In this document: positions 8,500-16,432 of the stretch, piece by piece
Layout of the letters: the number at the start of each line of letters is the position of its first letter
How positions within the stretch are numbered: the first letter of the stretch is position 1
NCBI GenBank assembly: GCA_028222435.1
Contig: JAOIST010000001.1
Coordinates: 18,358-82,357, forward strand
Direction: 5' to 3'
DNA: 64,000 nucleotides
Origin: Candidatus Pelagibacter sp.
GTDB taxonomy: Bacteria; Pseudomonadota; Alphaproteobacteria; Pelagibacterales; Pelagibacteraceae
Notes under the pieces: generated by a model
What the model was told of the DNA's origin: nothing
What the model saw: the letters and a program-made list of their open reading frames with translations, nothing else
The model's database searches: none
Translations under genes and position numbers: made by a program

Positions 8500-8853
8500 A
8501 TGAAAAATAAAGTTTTTTTTAATAATTCATGTAATATTTGTAGAGCTGAGATTAATCATTATAAAAAATATTCTAATAAAGATATTGAATGGGTTGATGT
8601 TACAAATAATAAAGAAGCTCAACAAATAACCTCAAAGTCATACGAACAACTTCTAAGGAGAATGCACGTTATTCAAGATGGGAATTTAATCGAAGGAGCA
8701 GAAGTATTTCTAATTATTTGGAAAAATATTCCTAAATATAATTTTTTATACAAATTATTTAATAACAAACCTATGTTTTTTTTATTAAAAATCTTTTATG
8801 AGATAGCAGCATATTTTTTATTTTTAAAAAATAAACACCTTCTTAAGAAATGA
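8500..8853 (+). CDS. DCC-family thiol-disulfide oxidoreductase-like protein (DUF393)
   Basis: A 117-residue thioredoxin-like protein. The N-terminal FFNNSCNICRAE places a CxxC redox pair at about residues 11-14, as in the DCC family (here SCNIC rather than DCC). RMHVIQDGNLIEGAEVFLII near residue 55 matches the family's central strand. A hydrophobic segment follows near residue 90. DUF393 genes are often found beside photolyases, as here. It sits immediately after the photolyase stop and overlaps the DUF2256 start by 4 bp (ATGA). The reaction is unknown. Confidence 0.8.
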   Translation: MKNKVFFNNSCNICRAEINHYKKYSNKDIEWVDVTNNKEAQQITSKSYEQLLRRMHVIQDGNLIEGAEVFLIIWKNIPKYNFLYKLFNNKPMFFLLKIFYEIAAYFLFLKNKHLLKK

Positions 8854-8984
8854 AGAAAAAAGATTTACCTACTAAAATCTGTTCTACTTGTAAACGCTCT
8901 TTTACTTGGAGAAAAAAATGGAAACTTAACTGGTCAAGTGTGAAATATTGTTCAAAAAAATGTTCGGGTAATAAAATTAATTAA
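8850..8984 (+). CDS. DUF2256 small zinc-ribbon-like protein
   Basis: A 44-residue gene easily missed because of its size. It starts with ATG overlapping the TGA of DUF393 and has two cysteine pairs, ICSTCKRSFTWRKKW and KYCSKKCSG, the signature of DUF2256. The four cysteines suit a zinc ribbon. The family is typically found next to photolyases and cryptochromes, in agreement with the neighbours on both sides. Its last 8 bp overlap the end of the convergent photolyase-like gene. The function is not established; a role with photolyase or flavin repair proteins is inferred from synteny. Confidence 0.85.
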   Translation: MKKKDLPTKICSTCKRSFTWRKKWKLNWSSVKYCSKKCSGNKIN

Positions 8985-10116
8985 GTTTAAACTGACTTAA
9001 AATTTTTGGAATATTTGATTTAAAATTAAAATAACCTTTATTTGAAAATTGCCAACAATAATTGTCTTCTTCTCTAGTCAAATAGTTTATATTTAAATTA
9101 TTTTTCTTTATTACTCTTTTCAAGAAAGACATATTTTCTCCAATTGACGGATAAACAATATCAAAGTCTTTATCATTGCTTGATAATTCAATAAATTTAT
9201 TTCCTTCAATAAATTCAATTTTTAAGCCTGAGTTTTGTATTTGATTTTTGATTAGATTTTTTTTGTAATCTAATACTTTGCTGCCTAATTTAACCTGTCG
9301 TTCGTCATTTGCTAATAAAATACAGTAAACCTTCTTATGGTTATCTATATTGAAAAATTGAAAATCTAATTCATTTTCAAAAAAAACTAATTTATCTGAT
9401 GCTGTTTCGTTATTGCTAATACTTAAAGGTGAAACTTTATAATCTCTTTGATCAATAATAGGTTGTGGATTTTCATTTAATTTTAGATCCTTGTACTTAT
9501 TATTAGTAAATTTATTTATATTCCAATTTTGAGCTATGTAATTTTTTCCTTTAGTTTGGATGCCGGCTACCCATCTCCAACTCAAAGTATTTGAAGCAGC
9601 ATCACCATCATACAGTTCTCTTAAAAAAAATTCTGCTCCTTTTTGCCAAGGTAGTTTTAATGTAAATATCCAAATGCTCGCAAACCACATTCTCGTATGA
9701 TTATGTAAATAATTATTTTCTTTTAGTTCTTTAACCCAATCGTTAAAACAATCTATGTTTGTCTCACCATTTATTGCTTTTTCATATTCTTTTGTATTTT
9801 CAATGTTTTTTGTATCTTCTACAAAATCAGTCCAAACCTTAGGTCGTAATTCTAGCCATCCCTTCCAATACACTCTCCAAAATATTTCCTGAATAAATTT
9901 TTCTACTTTCTGATACGGGTATTTACTTAATGTTTTTTTTGCTACTTCATACTCTGATATTAATCTGTGAGTTATATAGGGCGACAAACAAGAAATATTT
10001 TTTCTATTCTGTAGTCCAAAATCAAAATTTCGTTTAGCTGTATAATCTGAAATATTATTTTCAATATACCTTTCCATGACATCTAAAGCCTCTTTTCTTG
10101 TAGTTACAAAATTCAC
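8977..10116 (-). CDS. Photolyase-like FAD-binding domain protein, N-terminal domain absent or relocated
   Basis: A 379-residue protein that begins directly with the photolyase FAD-binding helical domain (about 1-215): KFIQEIFWRVYWKGWLE, NHTRMWFASIWIFTL and DGDAASNTLSWRWVAGIQT are classic. The usual N-terminal antenna (Rossmann) domain is missing at the front. After the FAD domain there is an alternating beta-alpha region (about 230-379) that ends NFKSNIPKIL. That could be a relocated Rossmann-like domain. DNA repair activity cannot be claimed. It overlaps the next small membrane gene by 4 bp and is convergent with DUF2256. Confidence 0.8.
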   Translation of the reverse strand: MNFVTTRKEALDVMERYIENNISDYTAKRNFDFGLQNRKNISCLSPYITHRLISEYEVAKKTLSKYPYQKVEKFIQEIFWRVYWKGWLELRPKVWTDFVEDTKNIENTKEYEKAINGETNIDCFNDWVKELKENNYLHNHTRMWFASIWIFTLKLPWQKGAEFFLRELYDGDAASNTLSWRWVAGIQTKGKNYIAQNWNINKFTNNKYKDLKLNENPQPIIDQRDYKVSPLSISNNETASDKLVFFENELDFQFFNIDNHKKVYCILLANDERQVKLGSKVLDYKKNLIKNQIQNSGLKIEFIEGNKFIELSSNDKDFDIVYPSIGENMSFLKRVIKKNNLNINYLTREEDNYCWQFSNKGYFNFKSNIPKILSQFKLN

Positions 10117-10316
10117 TCTTCATCCTCATCTCTCCAGCCATCCATAAAAAGCTTCCAGCAAGCAAAGGTTACACATGGAATACCAACACAAAAACCTAAA
10201 AGAATTCCATTTTTTGATCCTAGGTATATCGATCCTACGTGCGTTGCTCCAATTGGTACTACAGTTAATATAAGTAAAATTATTATAAGTCGGTAAGTGT
10301 AAGGAGGCCTTTTCAT
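10113..10316 (-). CDS. Small membrane protein, unknown function
   Basis: A 67-residue protein with two hydrophobic segments (about 9-28 and 35-54) and an acidic tail WRDEDEE. I do not recognise a family. Its start abuts the DUF4864-type gene stop and its end overlaps the photolyase-like gene by 4 bp, so it sits tightly inside the msrA-to-photolyase minus-strand run. That spacing supports it being a real gene. A longer reading in another frame across this stretch has no support. Confidence 0.65.
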   Translation of the reverse strand: MKRPPYTYRLIIILLILTVVPIGATHVGSIYLGSKNGILLGFCVGIPCVTFACWKLFMDGWRDEDEE

Positions 10317-10771
10317 TAAATAGTGTTTCCTTGATCAATGGGAATTGAAACAGCTGATGTAAACCAACAATCATTACAATTTTTTTCTGAAGCTTTTTCA
10401 ACGTGCCATTCATAAAATAATAATTTTTTATCTTTTGCTAAAATTTCTATTTTAAAAATATGTTTATTTGGCGTGTTCATTAGTAAATTTATCTTATGAG
10501 ATGAATGGTTTAATAAAGACCTATATTGATTTCCATAAATCATAATTCGGAATCTCGCATACGGACCTGTATTTTTTTTATTTTCTGGATGTGCAAACAA
10601 CCATGTTTGCATTATTCCGTCGTCTTCTTTATTGTTTTTTTTTAGAGCTTCTAATTGTATTTTAACAACATCGTACGGTAACAAATTTTCATTAGGGTTT
10701 ATAATTTCACTATTTAGTTTACTGCTAAAAAAGATAATAAAAATAAAAATTAATATTTTTCTTAATTCCAT
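10316..10771 (-). CDS. Secreted DUF4864-like protein
   Basis: Using the ATG at 10771 the product is 151 residues with a signal peptide (MELRKILIFIFIIFFSSKLN). The mature part has LPYDVVKIQLEALKKN, DGIMQTWLFAHPEN and TGPYARFRIMIYG, the pattern of DUF4864 proteins that resemble a nuclear-transport-factor-2 type fold. The C-terminal NCNDCW pair may form a disulfide. The alternative start at 10801 would put a charged string ahead of the signal peptide. It overlaps msrA by 10 bp. The role is unknown; the neighbours suggest oxidative or light stress. Confidence 0.7.
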   Translation of the reverse strand: MELRKILIFIFIIFFSSKLNSEIINPNENLLPYDVVKIQLEALKKNNKEDDGIMQTWLFAHPENKKNTGPYARFRIMIYGNQYRSLLNHSSHKINLLMNTPNKHIFKIEILAKDKKLLFYEWHVEKASEKNCNDCWFTSAVSIPIDQGNTI

Positions 10772-11331
10772 ATTTTTTCTAATATTTCTTCTCTTTGACA
10801 AGATTTTTTATACATTAAATAACGTATAAAATTTTTTTCATAATAATCTTGGTGATAAGTTTCTGCAGGGTAAAACTTTTCAAATTTCCAAACTAAGGTA
10901 ACAATTTTCTTTTTAAATTTATTTTCTACTTGTTTAAAAGAATTATTAATTATTTCTTTTTGTGGCTGGTCTTCAAAAAAAACGACTGACCTATAACTTT
11001 TACCTTTATCGCAAAATTGACCATTGGCATCGAAAGGATCAATATTTTTCCAATAAATATCCAATAATTTTTCATAGTTAATGATTTTTGAGTTATAGGT
11101 TATTTCGATAGTCTCAACGTGTCCTGAATCTGTATAAACAACATCGGCATATTTAGGATTTTTTAAATGCCCTCCTGAGTAACCTGAGGTAGTTGAGATT
11201 ACTCCTTCTACTTGGTCAAAAGACTCTTCCATGCACCAAAAGCAACCTCCTGCAAAGTAAACTTTTTTTTCTTCTGCATAACTGTAAGAACTCATGAATA
11301 TTAATGAGACAAATAGTAAAATTTTATTCAT
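10762..11331 (-). CDS. msrA: Peptide methionine-S-sulfoxide reductase, exported
   Basis: A 189-residue MsrA that repairs the S form of oxidised methionine. The catalytic motif GGCFWC places Cys30 as the attacking residue. EGVISTTSGYSGG, YWKNIDPFDANGQF and AETYHQDYYEKN are family hallmarks. Residues 1-19 form a signal peptide ending YSYA, so the enzyme probably acts in the periplasm. It is first in a minus-strand run with the DUF4864-like gene, the small membrane gene and the photolyase-like gene. MsrB is encoded separately at 58424 and is cytoplasmic. Confidence 0.95.
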   Translation of the reverse strand: MNKILLFVSLIFMSSYSYAEEKKVYFAGGCFWCMEESFDQVEGVISTTSGYSGGHLKNPKYADVVYTDSGHVETIEITYNSKIINYEKLLDIYWKNIDPFDANGQFCDKGKSYRSVVFFEDQPQKEIINNSFKQVENKFKKKIVTLVWKFEKFYPAETYHQDYYEKNFIRYLMYKKSCQREEILEKIWN

Positions 11332-11354
11332 CTAAATATGTTATATTATTCATT

Positions 11355-11669
11355 ATGGAAAACGATGACTTTATTGTCGTAGAGGGTATTCACAAAAATC
11401 CTAATAATTTTGATACTATTGATGAAGGTACCAAAATAATTCATGGACCATTTAAAAAAGAACATGCGGAAAATCTCGCAAAAGGACTAATACAAAAAAA
11501 TATAGATAATTTTTATCATAGAGCTTGGGTCATTAAGAACGGACTAGAGATTGATAATATATGTGAGGAATGTAAAAAAGAAGATGTAAGCGTTAAACAA
11601 AATTTAATTATGCATAGCTATAAGATTTGTAATAGTTGTAATTTAACTAGAAAAATATTTCCTATTTAA
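11355..11669 (+). CDS. Hypothetical protein with two CxxC pairs
   Basis: A 104-residue soluble protein, starting at the ATG of MENDDFIVVEGIHKNP; a longer reading upstream would run into the msrA start region. The C-terminal half has CEECKKED at about 72-79 and CNSCNLTR near 93-100, a likely zinc ribbon. The N-terminal part has alternating polar and hydrophobic residues without a family I recognise. It is divergent from msrA and its stop codon overlaps that of the YIP1-type gene in a TTAA tetranucleotide. Confidence 0.65.
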   Translation: MENDDFIVVEGIHKNPNNFDTIDEGTKIIHGPFKKEHAENLAKGLIQKNIDNFYHRAWVIKNGLEIDNICEECKKEDVSVKQNLIMHSYKICNSCNLTRKIFPI

Positions 11670-12187
11670 ATTCCTTTAAATAAAACAATAACTAAGAATA
11701 AAAAGAAAGCTTGAAACAACCAAGAAACAACCACAACTCCAAAAGCCTTCCAAAGACTATCGTAATCCAAGGCTGCTTTAACTGCAACAACCATACATGC
11801 AAGCATCCAAAATGCTGAGCCAATAAATGTTACCGTCATTAATTCTGGAGTTATACCAAAAACCCTAATAAGACCTGGAGCGCTAGAAAAACCTATTGTT
11901 CTCAAAAGCTCTCCGTGGTTACTTTTAGTTTTTGCCCCACCAAAAAGTTTTACACCTACAAAATAAATTACATATGCCCAAACATACCAACTCAATAAAG
12001 AAAGAGCTGGAGCAACTAGAAAATTAGACGCCCCTAAATGAATAGATCCTACTCCAGCAGCTAAGCTGGATAAAACTACAACAGCGCCAGCTTGAAAAGT
12101 TGCGCTTTTATCTTTCTCAACTTCTTCAAATAAATCAATATCAATCTTTATTGCTCTAAAAATTCTATTTAAAAATAAGTTTATCAT
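11666..12187 (-). CDS. YIP1-family membrane protein
   Basis: A 173-residue protein with about five hydrophobic segments from residue 30 onward, preceded by an amphipathic N-terminus (MINLFLNRIFRAIKIDIDLF). GELLRTIGFSSAPGLIRVFG is the Yip1-domain signature. The bacterial members have no assigned function. It follows the inositol monophosphatase-family gene by 1 bp, so the two are probably cotranscribed. Confidence 0.75.
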   Translation of the reverse strand: MINLFLNRIFRAIKIDIDLFEEVEKDKSATFQAGAVVVLSSLAAGVGSIHLGASNFLVAPALSLLSWYVWAYVIYFVGVKLFGGAKTKSNHGELLRTIGFSSAPGLIRVFGITPELMTVTFIGSAFWMLACMVVAVKAALDYDSLWKAFGVVVVSWLFQAFFLFLVIVLFKGI

Positions 12188-12188
12188 T

Positions 12189-12983
12189 TCATTTTTTTGT
12201 GAATGGCTTTAATAACTTTAATATCTTGTTATGTAAAACTTTGTTTGATGTTGCTAAGATATTTCCACCATTTTCCGCTGGTTCATTTTTCCAATTAGTT
12301 ACAATTGCTCCTGATTTTTTAATAATTGGAATTAAAGGTAATATATCATATGGCTTTAGATTAGCCTCGATTACTGCATCGACTCTCCCCTCTGCAAGTA
12401 AACAATAATTCAGAGCATCGAATCCTGCCAATCTAAAGGACCAACCAAATTTTTTAATTACCTTTCTTTGTTTTTCATAACTTAAAGTTCCATGAAAATT
12501 TCCAATTATCTTAATTGTTTTTAAGTTGTTATTATTTGATGATTTTAAAATAAATTTTTTCTTATCTTTAAATAAATAGGATTTTTTTTTATCGTTGATA
12601 TAATATTTATTTAATTCAGGAAAATTAGCTAAACCTACTTTTGATCTCTCTTCATAGGATAAACTAATTAAATTAGACCAAGTTGGGGCACCGATTACAA
12701 AAGCTCTCGTCCCATCAATTGGATCAATTGACCATTTATAATCATTCAGAGTAAATTTATCATTAAACTCTTCACCTATAATTGAATCTTTTGGAAATTT
12801 TTTATTAATGAGTGTTCTTATATATTTTTCAAAAGCTTTATCAAAATTAGTTACAGGGTCAAAATCTTTTTTAGTCTTTGATTTATTGTTAACGATTACT
12901 CCTGACTTAGATTTTTTTTTGTAAAATAAGTTCAGCTTGGGTGGTAAATTTTTAAGAAAATTGAATGGTTTGTTGTAATCCAT
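12189..12983 (-). CDS. Inositol-monophosphatase-family phosphatase, probable histidinol-phosphatase
   Basis: A 264-residue Mg-dependent phosphatase. The metal-binding blocks are all visible: IIGEEF (about 67-72), WSIDPIDGTRAF (about 86-97), and LKPYDILPLIPIIKKSGA in the C-terminal part. The family includes inositol monophosphatase, HisN-type histidinol-phosphatase and CysQ. The ENGGNILATSN ending and length suit the HisN group. HisI is also in this window but not adjacent. The exact substrate cannot be decided from sequence alone. Confidence 0.8.
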   Translation of the reverse strand: MDYNKPFNFLKNLPPKLNLFYKKKSKSGVIVNNKSKTKKDFDPVTNFDKAFEKYIRTLINKKFPKDSIIGEEFNDKFTLNDYKWSIDPIDGTRAFVIGAPTWSNLISLSYEERSKVGLANFPELNKYYINDKKKSYLFKDKKKFILKSSNNNNLKTIKIIGNFHGTLSYEKQRKVIKKFGWSFRLAGFDALNYCLLAEGRVDAVIEANLKPYDILPLIPIIKKSGAIVTNWKNEPAENGGNILATSNKVLHNKILKLLKPFTKK

Positions 12984-13018
12984 TATGTTTATATAGCTTA
13001 ATTAGAAAAAAAATATAT

Positions 13019-13489
13019 ATGAAAATTTTAAAAAAAATTGAACCTATACTCATTGGTTTTTTTGGTGCAATAATTATTGGTGTTCTTGCGTTTCTTAGCT
13101 TTGAAACATCCACAGGTTTTTGGTTAATGTTTTCTTTTGGCTCAACTGTATTAATTGTATTAGTTTTTTATGAAAGTGAGTTTGCGCAACCTGCTAATAT
13201 TTTTTTTGGTCACTTATTAGGTATAGTAATAGGCGTATTATTTAATGAGTTTTTGGGCATTTCTTTTATCACTTTGGGGCTATCCGTTGGTGCCACTATT
13301 TCTCTCATGATTTACTTTAAAATAATTCATCCCCCGGCGGCGGCAAATCCTCTAATTGCTTTATTTGCTGATGTATCTTTAAATTATATAGTTTTTCCAG
13401 TTATTGTTGGTTCTGTTTCAATAATAATTTTTTCAGTTTTAATAAATAAGTTTCTTTTAAAAAGAAAATATCCAACGCGGTGGTTTTAA
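13019..13489 (+). CDS. HPP-family integral membrane protein
   Basis: A 156-residue protein with four hydrophobic helices, starting at MKILKKIEPI. The IIHPPAAANPLIAL block near residue 100 is the HPP signature, and SFGSTVLIVLVFYESEFAQP is the conserved first-loop motif. HPP proteins have been linked to nitrite transport in plant and cyanobacterial homologues; the function here is unknown. An in-frame upstream ATG at 12965 would add 18 residues overlapping the phosphatase gene and is less likely. It is convergent with tspO by a 4-bp stop overlap. Confidence 0.8.
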   Translation: MKILKKIEPILIGFFGAIIIGVLAFLSFETSTGFWLMFSFGSTVLIVLVFYESEFAQPANIFFGHLLGIVIGVLFNEFLGISFITLGLSVGATISLMIYFKIIHPPAAANPLIALFADVSLNYIVFPVIVGSVSIIIFSVLINKFLLKRKYPTRWF

Positions 13490-13947
13490 TTTAATATTAA
13501 AATCGAACTATTTAATATAAAGGCATAGCTTGACCATAAAAAATATGGGACCATTAAGTAAAAACTAACTTTATCTATTTTTAAATATATCTTCATTAAA
13601 ATAGTAATAAAAATTAAAATAATTATAAGATTAATTAATGCTAAGCCGATTAAATGAAATCCAAAAAAAACTATACTCCACGTACTGTTAAATATTAAAT
13701 GTATGAAATAAATTTTTAACACCCCTTTATTGAAAGAATTTATCCAAATTTTCCAAATTGATATTGTCATTAATAAATATAGTGTAGTCCAGACAGGAGC
13801 GAATACCCAGCTTGGTGGATTAAAGCTTGGAAGGATAATTTCAGAATACCAAGGTTCCTTAAATGAAGCCGTGACATAACTTCCAGTCATTGGAGCAATA
13901 AAAGTTATTAAAAGTATGATAAAAAATGATAAATATTTATTCTTCAT
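13486..13947 (-). CDS. tspO: TspO/MBR family protein
   Basis: A 153-residue, five-helix membrane protein of the tryptophan-rich sensory protein family. ILPSFNPPSWVFAPVWTTLY (about 38-57) is the hallmark. TspO binds tetrapyrroles such as protoporphyrin IX and in Rhodobacter helps regulate light- and oxygen-dependent genes. In an organism with photolyases and lipid-repair genes alongside, a porphyrin or oxidative-stress role is plausible. It is divergent from the SDR gene at 13972 across 24 bp and shares a stop-codon overlap with the HPP gene. Confidence 0.93.
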   Translation of the reverse strand: MKNKYLSFFIILLITFIAPMTGSYVTASFKEPWYSEIILPSFNPPSWVFAPVWTTLYLLMTISIWKIWINSFNKGVLKIYFIHLIFNSTWSIVFFGFHLIGLALINLIIILIFITILMKIYLKIDKVSFYLMVPYFLWSSYAFILNSSILILN

Positions 13948-13971
13948 TGAAAAATAAGATATAACTAATTT

Positions 13972-14724
13972 ATGTCAGAAAATCAGAAAAAAATTTGGAT
14001 AACAGGCGCTAGTAGTGGAATTGGAAGAGCTGTTGCAGAAAAATTTGCACAAGAAGGCTGGAAAGTTGCTATTTCTGCCAGAAGAAAAGAAATCTTAGAT
14101 CAAATTGCAGCAAACAAAAATATAGAGTCTTTTCCTCTCGATGTAACAGATGAAAAAAGTTGTAAATCAGTATTCGAAGAAATAATTCAAAGATTTAATG
14201 GTTTGGATATTTGTTTTTTTTGCAGTGGTACATATGATCCAAAAAAAGAGCAAGATCTAAACTTAGAACAAAATAAATTTGTAATGAATGTAAATTATTT
14301 TGGAACACTAAATTGTGTGAAGACTGTAGAAAAATATTTTAAAGAAAAAAAAGATGGTCATATTTCAATTGTATCATCTATTGCAGGTTATAGAGGTTTA
14401 CCTAATTCTAGTGGCTATGGTCCTTCTAAAGCTGCTTTAACAAATTTTGCAGAAAGTATTTATTTTGATTTTAAAAAATTTAACGTAAGAGTTTCTGTTG
14501 TATCCCCTGGATTTATTAAAACTCCTCTAACTGACAAAAATGAATTTCCAATGCCGTTTTTAAGGTCTCCAGAATTTGCTGCTAAACAAGTTTATAAAGG
14601 TTTAGTCAAATCAAAATCTTTTGAGATTCATTTTCCAAAACAATTAACTTTGACCTTAAAATTTTTGAGAATTTTACCTTATAAATTTTATTTATTTTTA
14701 GTTGATAAATTAGTTAAACGCTAA
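13972..14724 (+). CDS. SDR-family NAD(P)-dependent oxidoreductase
   Basis: A 250-residue classical short-chain dehydrogenase. TGASSGIGRAVAEKF is the nucleotide-binding motif, SIVSSIAGYRG has the catalytic serine and YGPSKAAL the Tyr-Lys pair. RVSVVSPGFIKTPLTD is the usual cofactor loop. A hydrophobic C-terminus may touch the membrane. Related SDRs sit in the cyclopropane-synthase/DUF1365 clusters of other proteobacteria, and that set follows here on the opposite strand. The substrate is not known. Its stop overlaps the DUF3833 stop codon. Confidence 0.9.
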   Translation: MSENQKKIWITGASSGIGRAVAEKFAQEGWKVAISARRKEILDQIAANKNIESFPLDVTDEKSCKSVFEEIIQRFNGLDICFFCSGTYDPKKEQDLNLEQNKFVMNVNYFGTLNCVKTVEKYFKEKKDGHISIVSSIAGYRGLPNSSGYGPSKAALTNFAESIYFDFKKFNVRVSVVSPGFIKTPLTDKNEFPMPFLRSPEFAAKQVYKGLVKSKSFEIHFPKQLTLTLKFLRILPYKFYLFLVDKLVKR

Positions 14725-15248
14725 TCTTTAACAAACATCACCGTAAGCTCAGCAACTTTAATCCCGAATTTTGTCATCGTTGCTCTATTAATTGCAACTC
14801 GTTCATCTTGCATGAAAATCCAATCATCAAAAGTAATTTTTATATTTTTTCCTTTTACTGGAACTAACAATACATATTCAAATTTAAAAGCTGGACCGTA
14901 CGAATATCCTTTGGCTTTGCCAACCACATCTGCTGCGGTGCCCTCATAATTATGTTCATCAATTTTATTTATTGTCCACTGACGCGTTTGTTTTTCGCCA
15001 TCAGTCCAGTTAAAAATTTCGTCTAGAATTAATTGTGATCCATTCCATTTACCATTTAAATCGGCTTTAAATTGTCGTGTAACTTTTCCTGATCTATTTT
15101 GAAGAACGCCCCATGCTTTTACATTACCAGCAAGGTAATCTTCAATTATAAGTCTTGGTTTTTGATCTTTAAAATCTGTTGGTTTCATTGTATTGGTGCA
15201 TCCTGTTAATATTATTAGTATAAAAATTCCAAATAATTTATTCATCAC
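14721..15248 (-). CDS. DUF3833 family lipoprotein
   Basis: A 175-residue lipoprotein: the lipobox LTGC follows a hydrophobic leader, so Cys16 would be lipidated. The mature part matches DUF3833: LIIEDYLAGNVKAWGVLQNR, the GKVTRQF strand, the FNWTDGEKQTRQW strand and AKGYSYGPAF. The family is associated with cyclopropane-fatty-acid synthase/DUF1365 clusters. It directly follows the cyclopropane synthase gene (1-bp overlap) as the last gene of that operon. A role in lipid handling at the envelope is inferred from this context. Confidence 0.88.
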   Translation of the reverse strand: MMNKLFGIFILIILTGCTNTMKPTDFKDQKPRLIIEDYLAGNVKAWGVLQNRSGKVTRQFKADLNGKWNGSQLILDEIFNWTDGEKQTRQWTINKIDEHNYEGTAADVVGKAKGYSYGPAFKFEYVLLVPVKGKNIKITFDDWIFMQDERVAINRATMTKFGIKVAELTVMFVKD

Positions 15249-16432
15249 TATTGCTTATTCGACATAGAAAATTGAATCAAGTTAATGTTTCTAGATTTAA
15301 ACCCTGCTTCACAATAAGACAGATAAAACTCCCACATTCTCTTAAATGTTTCATCAAAACCTAGAGGAGTTATGTTGCCCCAAGCTCTAAAGAAATTTTT
15401 TCTCCAGGTAGCTAAGGTTTTTGCGTAATCATCTGGATAAGAATTAACTTTTAAAAGACTTAGATTGTTTTTTTTGATTAATGACTTCATAAATTTTAAT
15501 GAAGGCAAAAAGCCACCAGGGAAAATATATTTTTGAATAAAATCTTCACTGAGTCTATACCTATCAAATAAATCATCTCTTATTGTAATTCCTTGTAAAG
15601 CTGCTGAACCGTCAGGGGTGAGTGATTTTTTTATTGTCTCAAAATACTTATCTAAATATTTTTCACCTACAGCTTCAATCATCTCTATAGAGGCAATTTT
15701 ATCATATTTACTCCTTAAGTCTCTATAGTCTAAAAACATTACATTAACTTTATTATTTAAACCCGATCTATTTATTCTTTTTTGAGTAAACTCAAATTGT
15801 TTTTTTGAAATTGTTATACAATCAATTGTTACATTATAATTTTTTGCCAGATATTCAGAAAAACCTCCCCAACCACATCCAATTTCTAAAACTTTATTTC
15901 CATCTTTAACTTCCAATAAATCTATAAGTTTTTGATATTTATTTTTTTGAGCATCTTCTAAACTATCACTTTTATTTTCATAAACAGCACTTGAGTAAGT
16001 AAGAGTTTTATCTAACCACTCGGAAAAGAAACTGTTTCCTAAATCATAGTGTTTAGAAATATATTTTAAACTTTTCGCTTTAGTGTTCGAAGCAAAAATT
16101 CGCCTTAAAAAAATTTTAATTTTTTGAATTTTAAAACTACCAGAGAAAGAATGAATTAAATTAATATTTCGTGCCGTAAGTTCTATTAGATTTGTAAGAT
16201 TAGATGTATAAAATTCTTTATTCATGTGGGCTTCTCCTAATGCTGAACTGCCGCCAATTACTATATTGAAATATAATTTAGGATTATTAATCTTGATGTC
16301 AGCAGAAATTTCGCTTTCAAAATTTCCAAAATGAAAAACTTTCCCATCATAGTTTACTAACTTTAAGTTTCCATTTTCAATATTTTTTAATTTATTTAAA
16401 ATAATTTTTTCTGAAATTTTCATTAGACTCAT
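15248..16432 (-). CDS. cfa: Cyclopropane-fatty-acyl-phospholipid synthase family protein
   Basis: A 394-residue SAM-dependent enzyme that methylates double bonds of membrane lipid acyl chains. The SAM motif VLEIGCGWGGFSEYLA is at about residues 182-197, preceded by HYDLGNSFFSEWLD. The Cfa bicarbonate/active-site block is around IEMIEAVGEKY. Start 16432 has an AGGAA ribosome site 7 bases ahead. In Rhodobacter the orthologous cluster (cfaA with DUF1365, COG2907 and DUF3833 genes) belongs to the singlet-oxygen response. The exact product, cyclopropane or another methylated acyl chain, is undetermined. Confidence 0.9.
   Translation of the reverse strand: MSLMKISEKIILNKLKNIENGNLKLVNYDGKVFHFGNFESEISADIKINNPKLYFNIVIGGSSALGEAHMNKEFYTSNLTNLIELTARNINLIHSFSGSFKIQKIKIFLRRIFASNTKAKSLKYISKHYDLGNSFFSEWLDKTLTYSSAVYENKSDSLEDAQKNKYQKLIDLLEVKDGNKVLEIGCGWGGFSEYLAKNYNVTIDCITISKKQFEFTQKRINRSGLNNKVNVMFLDYRDLRSKYDKIASIEMIEAVGEKYLDKYFETIKKSLTPDGSAALQGITIRDDLFDRYRLSEDFIQKYIFPGGFLPSLKFMKSLIKKNNLSLLKVNSYPDDYAKTLATWRKNFFRAWGNITPLGFDETFKRMWEFYLSYCEAGFKSRNINLIQFSMSNKQ

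Noticed and set aside
10126..10413. Alternative frame across the small membrane gene
   Set aside because: No recognisable motif, no ribosome site, and it bridges two tightly spaced genes that are better supported.
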